Part shown: positions 27,785-35,362 of the stretch, piece after piece
How positions within the stretch are numbered: the first letter of the stretch is position 1
Layout of the letters: each line of letters starts with the position of its first letter
Source of the DNA: Catellatospora tritici
GTDB taxonomy: Bacteria; Actinomycetota; Actinomycetes; Mycobacteriales; Micromonosporaceae
Length of the DNA: 64,000 bases
Reading direction: 5' to 3'
Assembly: GCF_019083965.1 (NCBI RefSeq)
Contig: NZ_JAHRCY010000032.1
Coordinates: 24,643-88,642 of the forward strand
Translations under genes and position numbers: made by a program
Notes under the pieces: generated by a model
The model's database searches: none
What the model was told of the DNA's origin: nothing
The model's input: only the letters and a program-made list of their open reading frames with translations

Positions 27785-28762
27785 TCAGCGCGGCGTCGCC
27801 TTGAAGACCTCCTGGACCGCGGTGAGCAGCTGGTCGGCCTGCGGCTGGACGGCCAGGTCCAGTTCACGGGCGAACGGCAGCACCGCCCCGTCGGGCCGGG
27901 TGACCCGCTTCGGTGGCACCGTCAGCCGCATCTCCTCCGAGGCCGTCGCCAGGATCTCGCCCGCGATGCCGCACATCCGGTTGGAGTCGTCGATGACGAC
28001 CAGGCGTCCGGTCTTGTTCACCGACGCCGCCAGCCCCGCCCAGTCGAACGGGTACAGCGTGCGCGGGTCGAACACCTCGACGGAGATCTGATCGGCCAGT
28101 TGCTCGGCGACGGCCAAGGCGTCCTGTACCAGGTGCCCGACCGCGACCACGGTGACGTCGCTGCCCTCCCGGTGCACCCGCCCGACCCCGAGCGGCACCG
28201 CGTCCAGCGCCGCGATGTCCACGTCTGCGCGTACGCCCAGCGCCCCGGCCGGGGCGAACAGCACCACCGGGTCGTCGTCGCGGATCGCGCTCAGGAACAG
28301 CCCGTACGCGTCCTCGGGCGTCGCGGGCACCACCGTCTTCACACCCACGTGCGCGAACAGCCCGTACGGGTGGTCGGAGTGCTGCCCGGCCCAGCCGCTG
28401 CGCGACCCGGACCCCGGCACGAAGTAGGTGACCGGCACCTTCGCCTGCCCGCCGGTCATCAGCGAGAACTTGTGCGCCTGGTTGGCGATCTGCTCGAACA
28501 CCAGGAACAGCAGCGACGGGATCTGGAACTCGATCACGGGCCGCTTGCCCGCCAGCGCCGCGCCGGTGGCGAAGCTGGTGAACGCCTGCTCCGACAGCGG
28601 CGTGTCGACCACGCGGTGCGGCCCGAACTTGCCGAGCAGCCCGGTGGTGACGTTGTTGACGGCGACGCCGATGTCCTCGCCGAGCACGCACACGTTCTCG
28701 TCGCGGGCCATCTCGTCGTTGAGCGCCCGGGACAGGGCCTTGAGGTAGGAGAGCTTCGCCAT
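27785..28762 (-). CDS. TPP-dependent 2-oxoacid dehydrogenase E1, beta subunit
   Basis: 325 residues, the transketolase pyrimidine and C-terminal domains of a two-subunit E1. MAKLSYLKALSRALNDEM, the TPP glutamate region VCVLGEDIGVAVNNVT, DTPLSEQAFTSFATGAAL and PVTYFVPGSGSRSGWAGQHSD are typical. The start overlaps the alpha-subunit stop by ATGA. No E2 (lipoyl acyltransferase) or E3 gene is near, so the acyl group is probably handed to a carrier protein, CoA or another partner, as proposed for the E1-like pairs of some antibiotic clusters. It is the last gene of the operon that begins with hmaS. Confidence 0.88.
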   Translation of the reverse strand: MAKLSYLKALSRALNDEMARDENVCVLGEDIGVAVNNVTTGLLGKFGPHRVVDTPLSEQAFTSFATGAALAGKRPVIEFQIPSLLFLVFEQIANQAHKFSLMTGGQAKVPVTYFVPGSGSRSGWAGQHSDHPYGLFAHVGVKTVVPATPEDAYGLFLSAIRDDDPVVLFAPAGALGVRADVDIAALDAVPLGVGRVHREGSDVTVVAVGHLVQDALAVAEQLADQISVEVFDPRTLYPFDWAGLAASVNKTGRLVVIDDSNRMCGIAGEILATASEEMRLTVPPKRVTRPDGAVLPFARELDLAVQPQADQLLTAVQEVFKATPR

Positions 28763-29802
28763 CACCGCACCGCCGAGTCGAGTAGTCCGTTGCCGTCGCG
28801 TGTCCGCAGACCGGTCGCGTACAGGTGGTCCAGGGCCCCGGCCGGATCGGGCGCGGGGCTGTCCAGGGCGAACGCGACCGCCTCGGCCAGCAGCGCCTCG
28901 ATCTCGGCGTCGACGCGGTCGCGGACCTCGTCGGCCAGGCCCAGGACGTCCAGCGGGTCGCGGGAGCGTCCGGCGGCCACCTCGTCGTCGCTGCGGTAGC
29001 GGACGCGGGCCTTGTGCTCCCAGGTGTGGTGGGCGTCGAAGCGGTACGCGGTGCACTCGATGAAGCTCGGACCCATACCGGCTCGGCCGCGTGCCGCGGC
29101 CGCTTGGGCGGCCGCGTACACGGCGCGGGCGTCGGTGCCGTCGACGCTGACCGACGGGATGCCGAACGCCTCGGCCCGTGCGGTGATCGACCCGGCGACC
29201 GCCTGCGCGACGGTGAGCGTGGTGGCGTAGCCGTTGTTCTCGCAGACGAACAGCACCGGCAGCCGCCACAGCGCGGCCAGGTTGAACGTCTCCAGCAGTA
29301 CGCCCTGGTTGACGGCCCCGTCGCCGAAGAAGCTGACGGTGACCACGTCGCTGCCGTCGTTGCGGCGGGCCCAGGCCGCGCCGGTGGCGATGGCGCCGCC
29401 CGCGCCGACGATGCCGTTGGCGCCGTAGATGCCCTTGCCGAAGTCGGCCGCGTGCATCGAACCGCCCCGGCCGCCGTTGAGGCCGGTGGACCGGCCGGTG
29501 AGCTCGGCCAGCATGCGGATCGGGTCGGCGCCCTTGGCCAGCACGTGGCCGTGGCCGCGATGGGTGCTGGTGATGATGTCGTCGTCGCGCAGCGCCGCGC
29601 ACACCCCGGCCGCGATCGCCTCCTGCCCGATGTACGGGTGGATGCCGCCGACGATGTGCCCCGAGTGCACCAGCTCGATGGAGCGTTCCTCGAACCGGCG
29701 GATCAGCCGCATCACGCGGTACATCGACTCGTCTTCGCCTTCACCTCGCTCCGCTCGGCTCAGGCTTGCGTCCCCCATGATTCGTTCGCTTCGCTCGTTC
29801 AT
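28762..29802 (-). CDS. TPP-dependent 2-oxoacid dehydrogenase E1, alpha subunit
   Basis: 346 residues. The TPP/Mg motif is GDGAVNQG ... LFVCENNGYA; other family landmarks are THRGHGHVLAKG and GRGGSMHAADF. It decarboxylates a 2-oxoacid onto thiamine diphosphate with the beta subunit. ATG 29802 overlaps the methyltransferase stop (ATGA) and has GGAGG 10 bases upstream, so it is preferred, although the family core begins near MYRVMRLIRRF (ATG 29724). The intervening 26 residues (NERSERIMGDASLSRAERG) are low-complexity and look like a translated intergenic repeat. Substrate unknown: pyruvate, a ketose or 4-hydroxybenzoylformate are possible. Confidence 0.88.
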   Translation of the reverse strand: MNERSERIMGDASLSRAERGEGEDESMYRVMRLIRRFEERSIELVHSGHIVGGIHPYIGQEAIAAGVCAALRDDDIITSTHRGHGHVLAKGADPIRMLAELTGRSTGLNGGRGGSMHAADFGKGIYGANGIVGAGGAIATGAAWARRNDGSDVVTVSFFGDGAVNQGVLLETFNLAALWRLPVLFVCENNGYATTLTVAQAVAGSITARAEAFGIPSVSVDGTDARAVYAAAQAAAARGRAGMGPSFIECTAYRFDAHHTWEHKARVRYRSDDEVAAGRSRDPLDVLGLADEVRDRVDAEIEALLAEAVAFALDSPAPDPAGALDHLYATGLRTRDGNGLLDSAVR

Positions 29803-30809
29803 GCGGGGCGCGCCTCCAATGCTCCAGAGGTAGGGGAGCCGTCGGCCCGCCGTACCGCGACGATCTCGAATTCGGCCTTGACCAGCAGCTCGCGGTATTC
29901 GGCCTCGGTGCGGTCGTGCCCCTCCTGGGTGACCAGCATGAGCAGGTCGACCAGCCCGGCCCCGGGCCGGTTCGCGGTCTCCTGCTCGGGCAGCAGCTCC
30001 TCCAGCACCACGACCCGGCCGTGCGGCGGCACCGCCGCCCGCACCCGGGTCAGCACCTGCAGCGCGTGCTCGTCGTTCCAGTTGTGCAGCACCCGGGCCA
30101 GCAGGTACGCGTCGGCCCCGGCCGGGACGCCGTCGAAGAAGCTGCCCTCGGCGAACTCGACCCGCTCGGCCAGGCCCGCCTCGGTCAGGCGGGACCGGGC
30201 GGCCAGCACGGCCTCGGGCAGTTCCAGCAGCACCGCGCGCAGGTCGGGCTGTTCGGCCAGCAGGCGGGCGAGCAGGTTGCCGTTGCCGCCGCCGACGTCG
30301 ACGACGGTCTTGGCCCAGCTCAGGTCGCAGGCGGCCAGGGCGGCTGGGGGCTGCTCGTCGGCCATGGACTGGTGGAACACCGCCGCGGCCTCGGGGTCCT
30401 CGCCGAGGTAGTCGTAGAAGGGTCGGCCGTAGACCGCCTCGAAGGCGGGTCGGCCGGTGCGCATGGTGTGCATGATCTCGGCGAAGGAGCGGAACACCTG
30501 GTCGCCCTGCATCAGCGCGTTGAGTCGGACCGAGCCGGGCACGTCGGCGCGCAGCAGCTCGGTGGTGGGGGTGAGGCCGTACACGCCGGGGGCGGGCTGG
30601 GTGAACAGCCCCATCATGGTCAGCGCGCGCAGCAGGCGGCCGAGTGCGCGGGGGTCGGCGCCACACTGGTGTGCCAGCGCCGCCACGGGCACCGGTCCGG
30701 CCGCCATCAGGTCGGGCACCCCGAGCTTGACCAGGGCGTACACGCCCTGGGCGACCCAGGAGCCGGAAAGGATGCCCAGCAGTTTGCGGCGGGCCAGTGC
30801 TTCGTTCAC
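29799..30809 (-). CDS. SAM-dependent O-methyltransferase with dimerisation domain
   Basis: 336 residues of the plant/actinomycete O-methyltransferase family (TcmO/DmpM/CrtF type). The N-terminal winged-helix dimerisation domain has GSWVAQGVYALVKLGVPD and PRALGRLLRAL; the Rossmann domain has VVDVGGGNGNLLARLL (SAM motif I) and LLARVLHNWNDEHALQVL with the catalytic-base His in the HNW/D motif. It probably methylates a phenolic or carboxylate oxygen, for example on a hydroxyphenyl unit; that substrate is inference from hmaS in the same operon. GTG 30809 has GGAG upstream. A strong hairpin separates it from the DUF3050 gene. Confidence 0.88.
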   Translation of the reverse strand: MNEALARRKLLGILSGSWVAQGVYALVKLGVPDLMAAGPVPVAALAHQCGADPRALGRLLRALTMMGLFTQPAPGVYGLTPTTELLRADVPGSVRLNALMQGDQVFRSFAEIMHTMRTGRPAFEAVYGRPFYDYLGEDPEAAAVFHQSMADEQPPAALAACDLSWAKTVVDVGGGNGNLLARLLAEQPDLRAVLLELPEAVLAARSRLTEAGLAERVEFAEGSFFDGVPAGADAYLLARVLHNWNDEHALQVLTRVRAAVPPHGRVVVLEELLPEQETANRPGAGLVDLLMLVTQEGHDRTEAEYRELLVKAEFEIVAVRRADGSPTSGALEARPA

Positions 30810-30827
30810 GTTCGCTCCGGTGCTGGT

Positions 30828-30871
30828 GATCGCGGCTCACAACCGGTCGGTGCCGGTTGTGAGCCGCGATC
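30828..30871. promoter_or_regulatory. Perfect 19-bp hairpin inside the hmaS operon
   Basis: The arms 30828-30846 and 30853-30871 are perfectly complementary over 19 bases around a 6-base loop. On the minus strand it lies in the 81-base gap between the DUF3050 stop and the methyltransferase start, and six A residues at 30873-30878 give a U-run before, not after, the hairpin in the operon direction. It may attenuate or stabilise the downstream half of the transcript. Confidence 0.6.
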
Positions 30872-30890
30872 GAAAAAAGGGGGTACGACG

Positions 30891-31679
30891 TCAGCCCGCG
30901 TTGATCGCGGCCAGGATGCCGGTCCACAGCTGCTGCCGCGCGGCCAGCGCGGCGTTGACGGTCTCGGCGGCCTGGGCCCACTTGGTGTCGTCGTCGCCGC
31001 ACAGGTCGGTGACCATCTGCATGGCCATCGGGGTGTGCTCCTCGCCGTCGACCTCGATGTGGCGGGCCAGGTAGTCGACGAACGTGTCGAGCTTGCCGCC
31101 CTCCTGGTTGACCTTGATGACCTGCTGGAACATGTCCGGGATCAGGTCCTCGCGGCCGAACGCGAAGGCCGCGGCCTGGCAGTGGATCGGCAGCGTCTCG
31201 ATGAACTTGAAGGTGGTGCGCACGAACTCGGTCGAGACCGGGTTGACGTTCGCCTCGACCAGCGCCGACTCCACCGTGCTGCCGGTGCGCAGCAGGTCGA
31301 TGAAGTGGTTGATGACGCTGGTGTCGGCGCCGGCCTGGTCCATACCGCCGACGTACAGCTCGAAGTGGCTGATGAAGCCGCCCTGCAGTTCGTCGCTCTC
31401 CTCGACCAGCACGATGTCGTTGATGAGCCGGCGGCTGCCGGTGAAGCCACTCGGAATCCACGGCACGGTGACGCTGGTCAGGTTGCGCTGCAGCGACTTG
31501 AGCAGGGACATGAAGTCCCACACCGCGAAGACGTGGTGCTGCATGAACGTGACGATCGCCTCGTGGTTGTCGAGGGCGGCGTACAGCGGGTGGGTGACCA
31601 CGCCGGTGCGGGCCGCACTGACCGCCTCCTCGAGGCGGGTGATGCCCGGGTGCGTCTGACCCCAGTCGTAACGCGACAT
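30891..31679 (-). CDS. DUF3050 protein, heme-oxygenase-like helical fold
   Basis: 262 residues of the DUF3050 family, recognisable by HHVFAVWDFMSLLKSLQ and by VDYLARHIEVDGEEHTPMA. The fold is related to heme-oxygenase-like diiron oxidases, and the conserved acids and histidines (LVEESDEL, ISHFELY, RHIEVDGEEH) are placed where such enzymes bind metal; whether this member is a diiron oxidase is inference. It sits 35 bases after the PhyH gene in the hmaS operon, so two oxygenase candidates act in the same pathway. ATG 31679 is preceded by GGGAGAG. Confidence 0.82.
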   Translation of the reverse strand: MSRYDWGQTHPGITRLEEAVSAARTGVVTHPLYAALDNHEAIVTFMQHHVFAVWDFMSLLKSLQRNLTSVTVPWIPSGFTGSRRLINDIVLVEESDELQGGFISHFELYVGGMDQAGADTSVINHFIDLLRTGSTVESALVEANVNPVSTEFVRTTFKFIETLPIHCQAAAFAFGREDLIPDMFQQVIKVNQEGGKLDTFVDYLARHIEVDGEEHTPMAMQMVTDLCGDDDTKWAQAAETVNAALAARQQLWTGILAAINAG

Positions 31680-31714
31680 TGCTCTCTCCCTGGATGTGTG
31701 GGTTTGGTGTTCGA

Positions 31715-32617
31715 TCACCGGCGCCAGAGGACCGGGCAGTAATCCGGGTCGGCGTAGTCGGGACGTCCGTCGGGGGTCTTGCGTACCAGCTCGTCGTGGT
31801 TGTAACCGACGATGGTGCCGTCGCTGAGCGCGAACGGGCGGTACTCGTTCGCGCCGTCCTGCAGGTGCAGGGAGACGGCGCGTCGCGGGCGGTCGCTGTG
31901 GTTGCCCGCGCTGCCGTGATACGTGCGGCAGTGATGGAAGCTCATGTGCCCCTTGGGGATGATCATGGGGATCTTCGTCACCTCGGTGCCGTTGAACTCG
32001 GCGTTGCGCGCGAGCTTGACCTCGAGGTCTTCCTTGTCGCGCTCGGCGAAGTGGCGCACCGTGGTGTCGTCGTTCTCGATCTCGGCCCACCGGTGGCTGC
32101 CGTCGACCATGGTGATCGTGCCCATCTCCTCACCACAGTCGTGGAAGGGGATGAACGCGGTCAGCATCCGCTCCGAGGTCGACGACGCCCAGTAGTGGCG
32201 GTCGAAGTGCCACGGCACGATGTTGGTCGGCTCCTCCGGACGCGGCGGCTTGAAGATCAGCGTCGACTGGAAGATCCGGATCTCGTCGGCCTGCGCCAGC
32301 CGGGCCGCGACCGCGCCGATCAGCGGCTTGCGCAGCAGCTTGGCCAGGCCGTCGTGCTCGTAGTGCACGTAGTCGTTGTGCCGCTGCACCGCGCCGTGCG
32401 AGGGCTCCCAGTACGCCAGCCGTCGCGGTCGCAGCGGCAGCGACCGGCTGCGCTCTCCGGCGTAGAAGCGCTCGCTCGCGTCGACCAGCTCGTCGATCTC
32501 GGCGTCGGTGAACAGCTTCTTCGTCAGATACCAGCCGTGCTCGGCGTAGAACGCCACGTCCTCGTCGGAGGGGAGCAGCTCGCGCTCCTCTTCCGTCAGC
32601 GTGAACTGTTCACCCAT
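31715..32617 (-). CDS. PhyH-type non-heme Fe(II)/2-oxoglutarate dioxygenase
   Basis: 300 residues, phytanoyl-CoA dioxygenase superfamily. The facial triad is visible: HFD in VPWHFDRHYW gives the HxD, and the distal His is in CRTYHGSAGNHS, with an Arg (SDRPRRA) downstream for 2-oxoglutarate. Expected reactions are hydroxylation, desaturation or halogenation. ATG 32617 has GAGGAG at ideal spacing; an in-frame ATG at 32662 overlaps the hmaS stop by ATGA and would add 15 residues. It is the second gene of the hmaS operon and could oxidise the hydroxyphenyl-derived or acyl part of the product. Confidence 0.88.
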   Translation of the reverse strand: MGEQFTLTEEERELLPSDEDVAFYAEHGWYLTKKLFTDAEIDELVDASERFYAGERSRSLPLRPRRLAYWEPSHGAVQRHNDYVHYEHDGLAKLLRKPLIGAVAARLAQADEIRIFQSTLIFKPPRPEEPTNIVPWHFDRHYWASSTSERMLTAFIPFHDCGEEMGTITMVDGSHRWAEIENDDTTVRHFAERDKEDLEVKLARNAEFNGTEVTKIPMIIPKGHMSFHHCRTYHGSAGNHSDRPRRAVSLHLQDGANEYRPFALSDGTIVGYNHDELVRKTPDGRPDYADPDYCPVLWRR

Positions 32618-32658
32618 GGTGTGCTCCTCGGCGGTCGGGGTGGAGGGGGTGGGCCGGC

Positions 32659-33768
32659 TCATGCGGTCGCCAGTCCGGCGTGATCGCGGGCGGCCGCCTG
32701 GTCGGCGGACGCGCCCAGCTCGCGCTCCTTCGCCTCGTACAGCGACTTGATGTTGCTGGTACCGAAGGTCAGGGCGCCGTGCCGCTCGATCAGTTCGAGG
32801 AACAGCGTGCGGCGTACGTGCATGGACTGGGTGAAGATCTGGTACAGCTGGCCGTAGTGGTCGGTGTCGACCAGCACGCCGAGTTCGCGCAGGTCGGCGA
32901 TGGGCAGGTCGACGCTGCTCAGCCGCTGCTCCAGGGCGTCGAAGTAGGCCCCGGGGGTGCTGAGGAAGCCGACGCCGCGCTCGCTGAAGGTGCGCACGGC
33001 GGTGACGATGTCGTCGGTGCGGAACGCCACGTGCTGCACCCCGGCCCCGGCGTGCCAGGACAGGAAGTCGTCGATCTGGCCCGGTCGCCGCGACAGGTCC
33101 GGCTCGATCAGGGTGAAGGTGACCTGGCGGGACGGGCTCTGCACCACTTTGGAGTCCATGCCCTGCCCGCCGACCTCGATGTACTCCTCGAAGATCTCGG
33201 CGAAGCCGAACACGTCCTGGTAGAAGCGCGAGGTGGCGGACAGGTCCCCGCCGGGGACGCAGACCGCCAGGTGGTCGATGACTTTGAGCAGGTCGCCGTC
33301 GAAGTTCTGCTCCGGCAGCGTCATCTCGATCGCGCCCGGCATGAACTCCCAGCGGGCGCCGTGCCGCTCCACCAGCCGGTGGGTGACGTCGCCGAAGCCG
33401 GAGACGCTGGCCGTGACCACGCGGGTGTCGGCGTCGGCGTACTCGGCGGGGGGCATCAGCGCGGTGGCCCCGCGGGCGACGACCTCGGCGTACAGGGCGG
33501 CGGCGTCGTCGGTCTGGAAGGCGACGATCGCCACGCCGTCGCCGTGGCGGCCCACGTACTGGGTGGCGGGATGGTCTGGCACCAGCCCGGAGGTCAGCAC
33601 GACGCGGATGTCACCGTGCTGCAGCAGCAGCGAGCGCTGGTCGACCAGGCCTGTCTGGGGCCCACCCTGCCCGCAGATCCGGAAGCCGAACGCCGTGCAC
33701 AGAAAATAAGCAGTCTGGCGGGCGTCACCGACGTAGAACTCCAGGTGGTCGATGCCGAGAATGTTCAT
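32659..33768 (-). CDS. hmaS: 4-Hydroxymandelate synthase
   Basis: 369 residues, two VOC domains. It converts 4-hydroxyphenylpyruvate and O2 to L-4-hydroxymandelate, the first committed step to 4-hydroxyphenylglycine. Iron ligands are His166 (IDHLAVC), His246 (GVQHVAF) and Glu325 (LFLELIER). Residues that separate HmaS from 4-hydroxyphenylpyruvate dioxygenase are of the HmaS type: FTLIEPD with Ile where HPPD has Asn (LNEP), and SNIKSLY with Tyr where HPPD has Phe. Length and the tail GTSNIKSLYEAKE match glycopeptide-cluster HmaS. It heads a six-gene operon with its own 328-base upstream region. Confidence 0.9.
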   Translation of the reverse strand: MNILGIDHLEFYVGDARQTAYFLCTAFGFRICGQGGPQTGLVDQRSLLLQHGDIRVVLTSGLVPDHPATQYVGRHGDGVAIVAFQTDDAAALYAEVVARGATALMPPAEYADADTRVVTASVSGFGDVTHRLVERHGARWEFMPGAIEMTLPEQNFDGDLLKVIDHLAVCVPGGDLSATSRFYQDVFGFAEIFEEYIEVGGQGMDSKVVQSPSRQVTFTLIEPDLSRRPGQIDDFLSWHAGAGVQHVAFRTDDIVTAVRTFSERGVGFLSTPGAYFDALEQRLSSVDLPIADLRELGVLVDTDHYGQLYQIFTQSMHVRRTLFLELIERHGALTFGTSNIKSLYEAKERELGASADQAAARDHAGLATA

Positions 33769-34096
33769 CTGTTACCTACCCCTTGGCGTGCGATGTCCGG
33801 GTTCGCGTTCCTTGCGGACTCGCTCCTCGCGCCGGGTGGCTTGGGCTCGGATCGGGTCCTTCCGGGCATGGCTTCGCTCGGCATACCGCGTGCGCGGTAC
33901 GCCGAAAGAATCCCCATGCTCCGATTGGCCGTCGTGCCCCTGTGACGTCCGATTCGGCAGGTGGCCCGGTCCCCGCACCGGCGCCAAAACCTGTCGTATG
34001 CCACGCTAGCCGCCCGGCTTACGTGTCTCAATACCTAGCTAGGCAAATATTTAATTGCGACAGTTATCTGATTCGACTGGCCGTTCCGTGGAGTCG
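33769..34096 (-). promoter_or_regulatory. hmaS operon upstream region, 328 bases without a gene
   Basis: This gap separates the ketosynthase stop from hmaS. Bases 34020-34080 are strikingly A/T-rich for this genome (CTAGCTAGG, AAATATTTAATTG) and probably contain the promoter. A near-perfect hairpin (GGCATACCGCG / CGCGGTACGCC, 33880-33903) lies downstream of it and may terminate the upstream operon or act as an operator. No real coding frame was found. Confidence 0.5.
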
Positions 34097-35362
34097 CTAA
34101 TCACCGAAACGGCTGAGTCGCGTGGTGGGTCGACCCAGGACAAGGCTCACATTATGTCCGCCGAATCCGAATGAATTGGACAGAGCAAAAGTGATCGGAT
34201 TATGCCGGGCCTTGCCCCGAATATGGTCGAGATCGCACGCCGGATCAGGGTCCTCCAGGTTGACTGTCGGAGGTAGGACACCGCGCCCGACCGCCATGAC
34301 CGTCGCCGCCGCCTCGATGACGCCGGACGCGCCGAGCATGTGCCCGGTGACGCCCTTGTTCGAGCTCACCGGCGGCATCGCCCCGGCGAACACCGAGTTG
34401 ACCGCCAGCGACTCGGCGATGTCGCCGAGCTTGGTGCTGGTGGCGTGCGCGTTGAGGTAGCCGATGTCGGCCGGGGTCAGCCCCGCATCGGCCAGCGCCC
34501 GGCGCATGCACACGGCCTGGCCCTCACCGTCCGGGCGGGGCGTGGTCGGGTGGTGGGCGTCGGTGGTGCCGCCCCAGCCGTGCAGGGTGGCGTACGCCGC
34601 ACGCCCGCGCGCGTCCGCGTCGGCGGCCCGCTCCAGCACGAACACGCCCGCGCCCTCGGCCAGCACCAGCCCGTTGCGGCGCCGGTCGAACGGGCGGCTG
34701 GCCGCGGCCGGGTCGTCGGCCCACCCCTTGGCCAGGGCCCGGGTGTTGCCGAAGGTGTCGGCCAGGGTCGGGAACAGCGGCGCCTCGCCGCAGCCCACGA
34801 CCGCCACGTCCGCCTCGTTGTTGCGCAGGATGCGCATGCCCTCGGCGATCGACTGGGCGCCGGCCGCGCACGCGGTGCCGATGGAGGAGCTGTAGCCGCG
34901 CAGGTCGTACTTGATGGCGATGCGGGCGGTGGCCATGTTCGGCAGCATCCCCGGCAGCAGGTACGGGCTGACCCCGAGCCTGCCCTTCTGGGTCCGGGTC
35001 ACCACCTGGGCCTCCAGCGTGGCCAGCCCGCCCGTCCCGGACACCACCGTGGCGGCCCGGTACGGGTCCACGTCCCGCCCGACCACCATGTCCGCGTCGG
35101 CCATGGCCAGTTCGGCGGCGACCAGCGCGTGCACGATGTAGCGGTCCAGGGTGCGTGACTCCGGGCCGGGCAGCACGTCGGCGGCCGAGATGTCCGGACC
35201 CTTGCCCATGACCTCCAGCGACCCCTCCGCGGCGTGCCCCTCGGGCGTGCGCACCAGCCCGGACCGGCCGGTGCACAGCGCCTCGAAGATCTGCTCCAGG
35301 TCCTGCCCGACGGGAGTGACCAGGCCGATGCCGGTGACGACGATGTCAGCTCGGCGGTCCAT
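34097..35362 (-). CDS. Type II beta-ketoacyl-ACP synthase (KS1)
   Basis: 421 residues, FabF/type II PKS ketosynthase. The complete triad is present: Cys165 in GTACAAGAQ, His306 in NAHATST and His341 in KGVTGHMLGASG, so it should catalyse decarboxylative Claisen condensation on ACP-bound acyl chains. The ATG overlaps the stop of the preceding ligase gene (ATGA). It is the last gene of the ligase-ACP-ACP-KS-KS'-ligase-KS operon. The final 50 codons use far more A/T-ending codons than the rest (for example around 34150-34210), suggesting a different origin or relaxed composition at the operon end. Confidence 0.92.
   Translation of the reverse strand: MDRRADIVVTGIGLVTPVGQDLEQIFEALCTGRSGLVRTPEGHAAEGSLEVMGKGPDISAADVLPGPESRTLDRYIVHALVAAELAMADADMVVGRDVDPYRAATVVSGTGGLATLEAQVVTRTQKGRLGVSPYLLPGMLPNMATARIAIKYDLRGYSSSIGTACAAGAQSIAEGMRILRNNEADVAVVGCGEAPLFPTLADTFGNTRALAKGWADDPAAASRPFDRRRNGLVLAEGAGVFVLERAADADARGRAAYATLHGWGGTTDAHHPTTPRPDGEGQAVCMRRALADAGLTPADIGYLNAHATSTKLGDIAESLAVNSVFAGAMPPVSSNKGVTGHMLGASGVIEAAATVMAVGRGVLPPTVNLEDPDPACDLDHIRGKARHNPITFALSNSFGFGGHNVSLVLGRPTTRLSRFGD

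Noticed and set aside
32659..33768. 4-Hydroxyphenylpyruvate dioxygenase (tyrosine catabolism) instead of HmaS
   Set aside because: The Asn of the HPPD LNEP motif is Ile (TLIEP) and the C-terminal Phe is Tyr, both HmaS-type, and Hmo and HpgT are close by.
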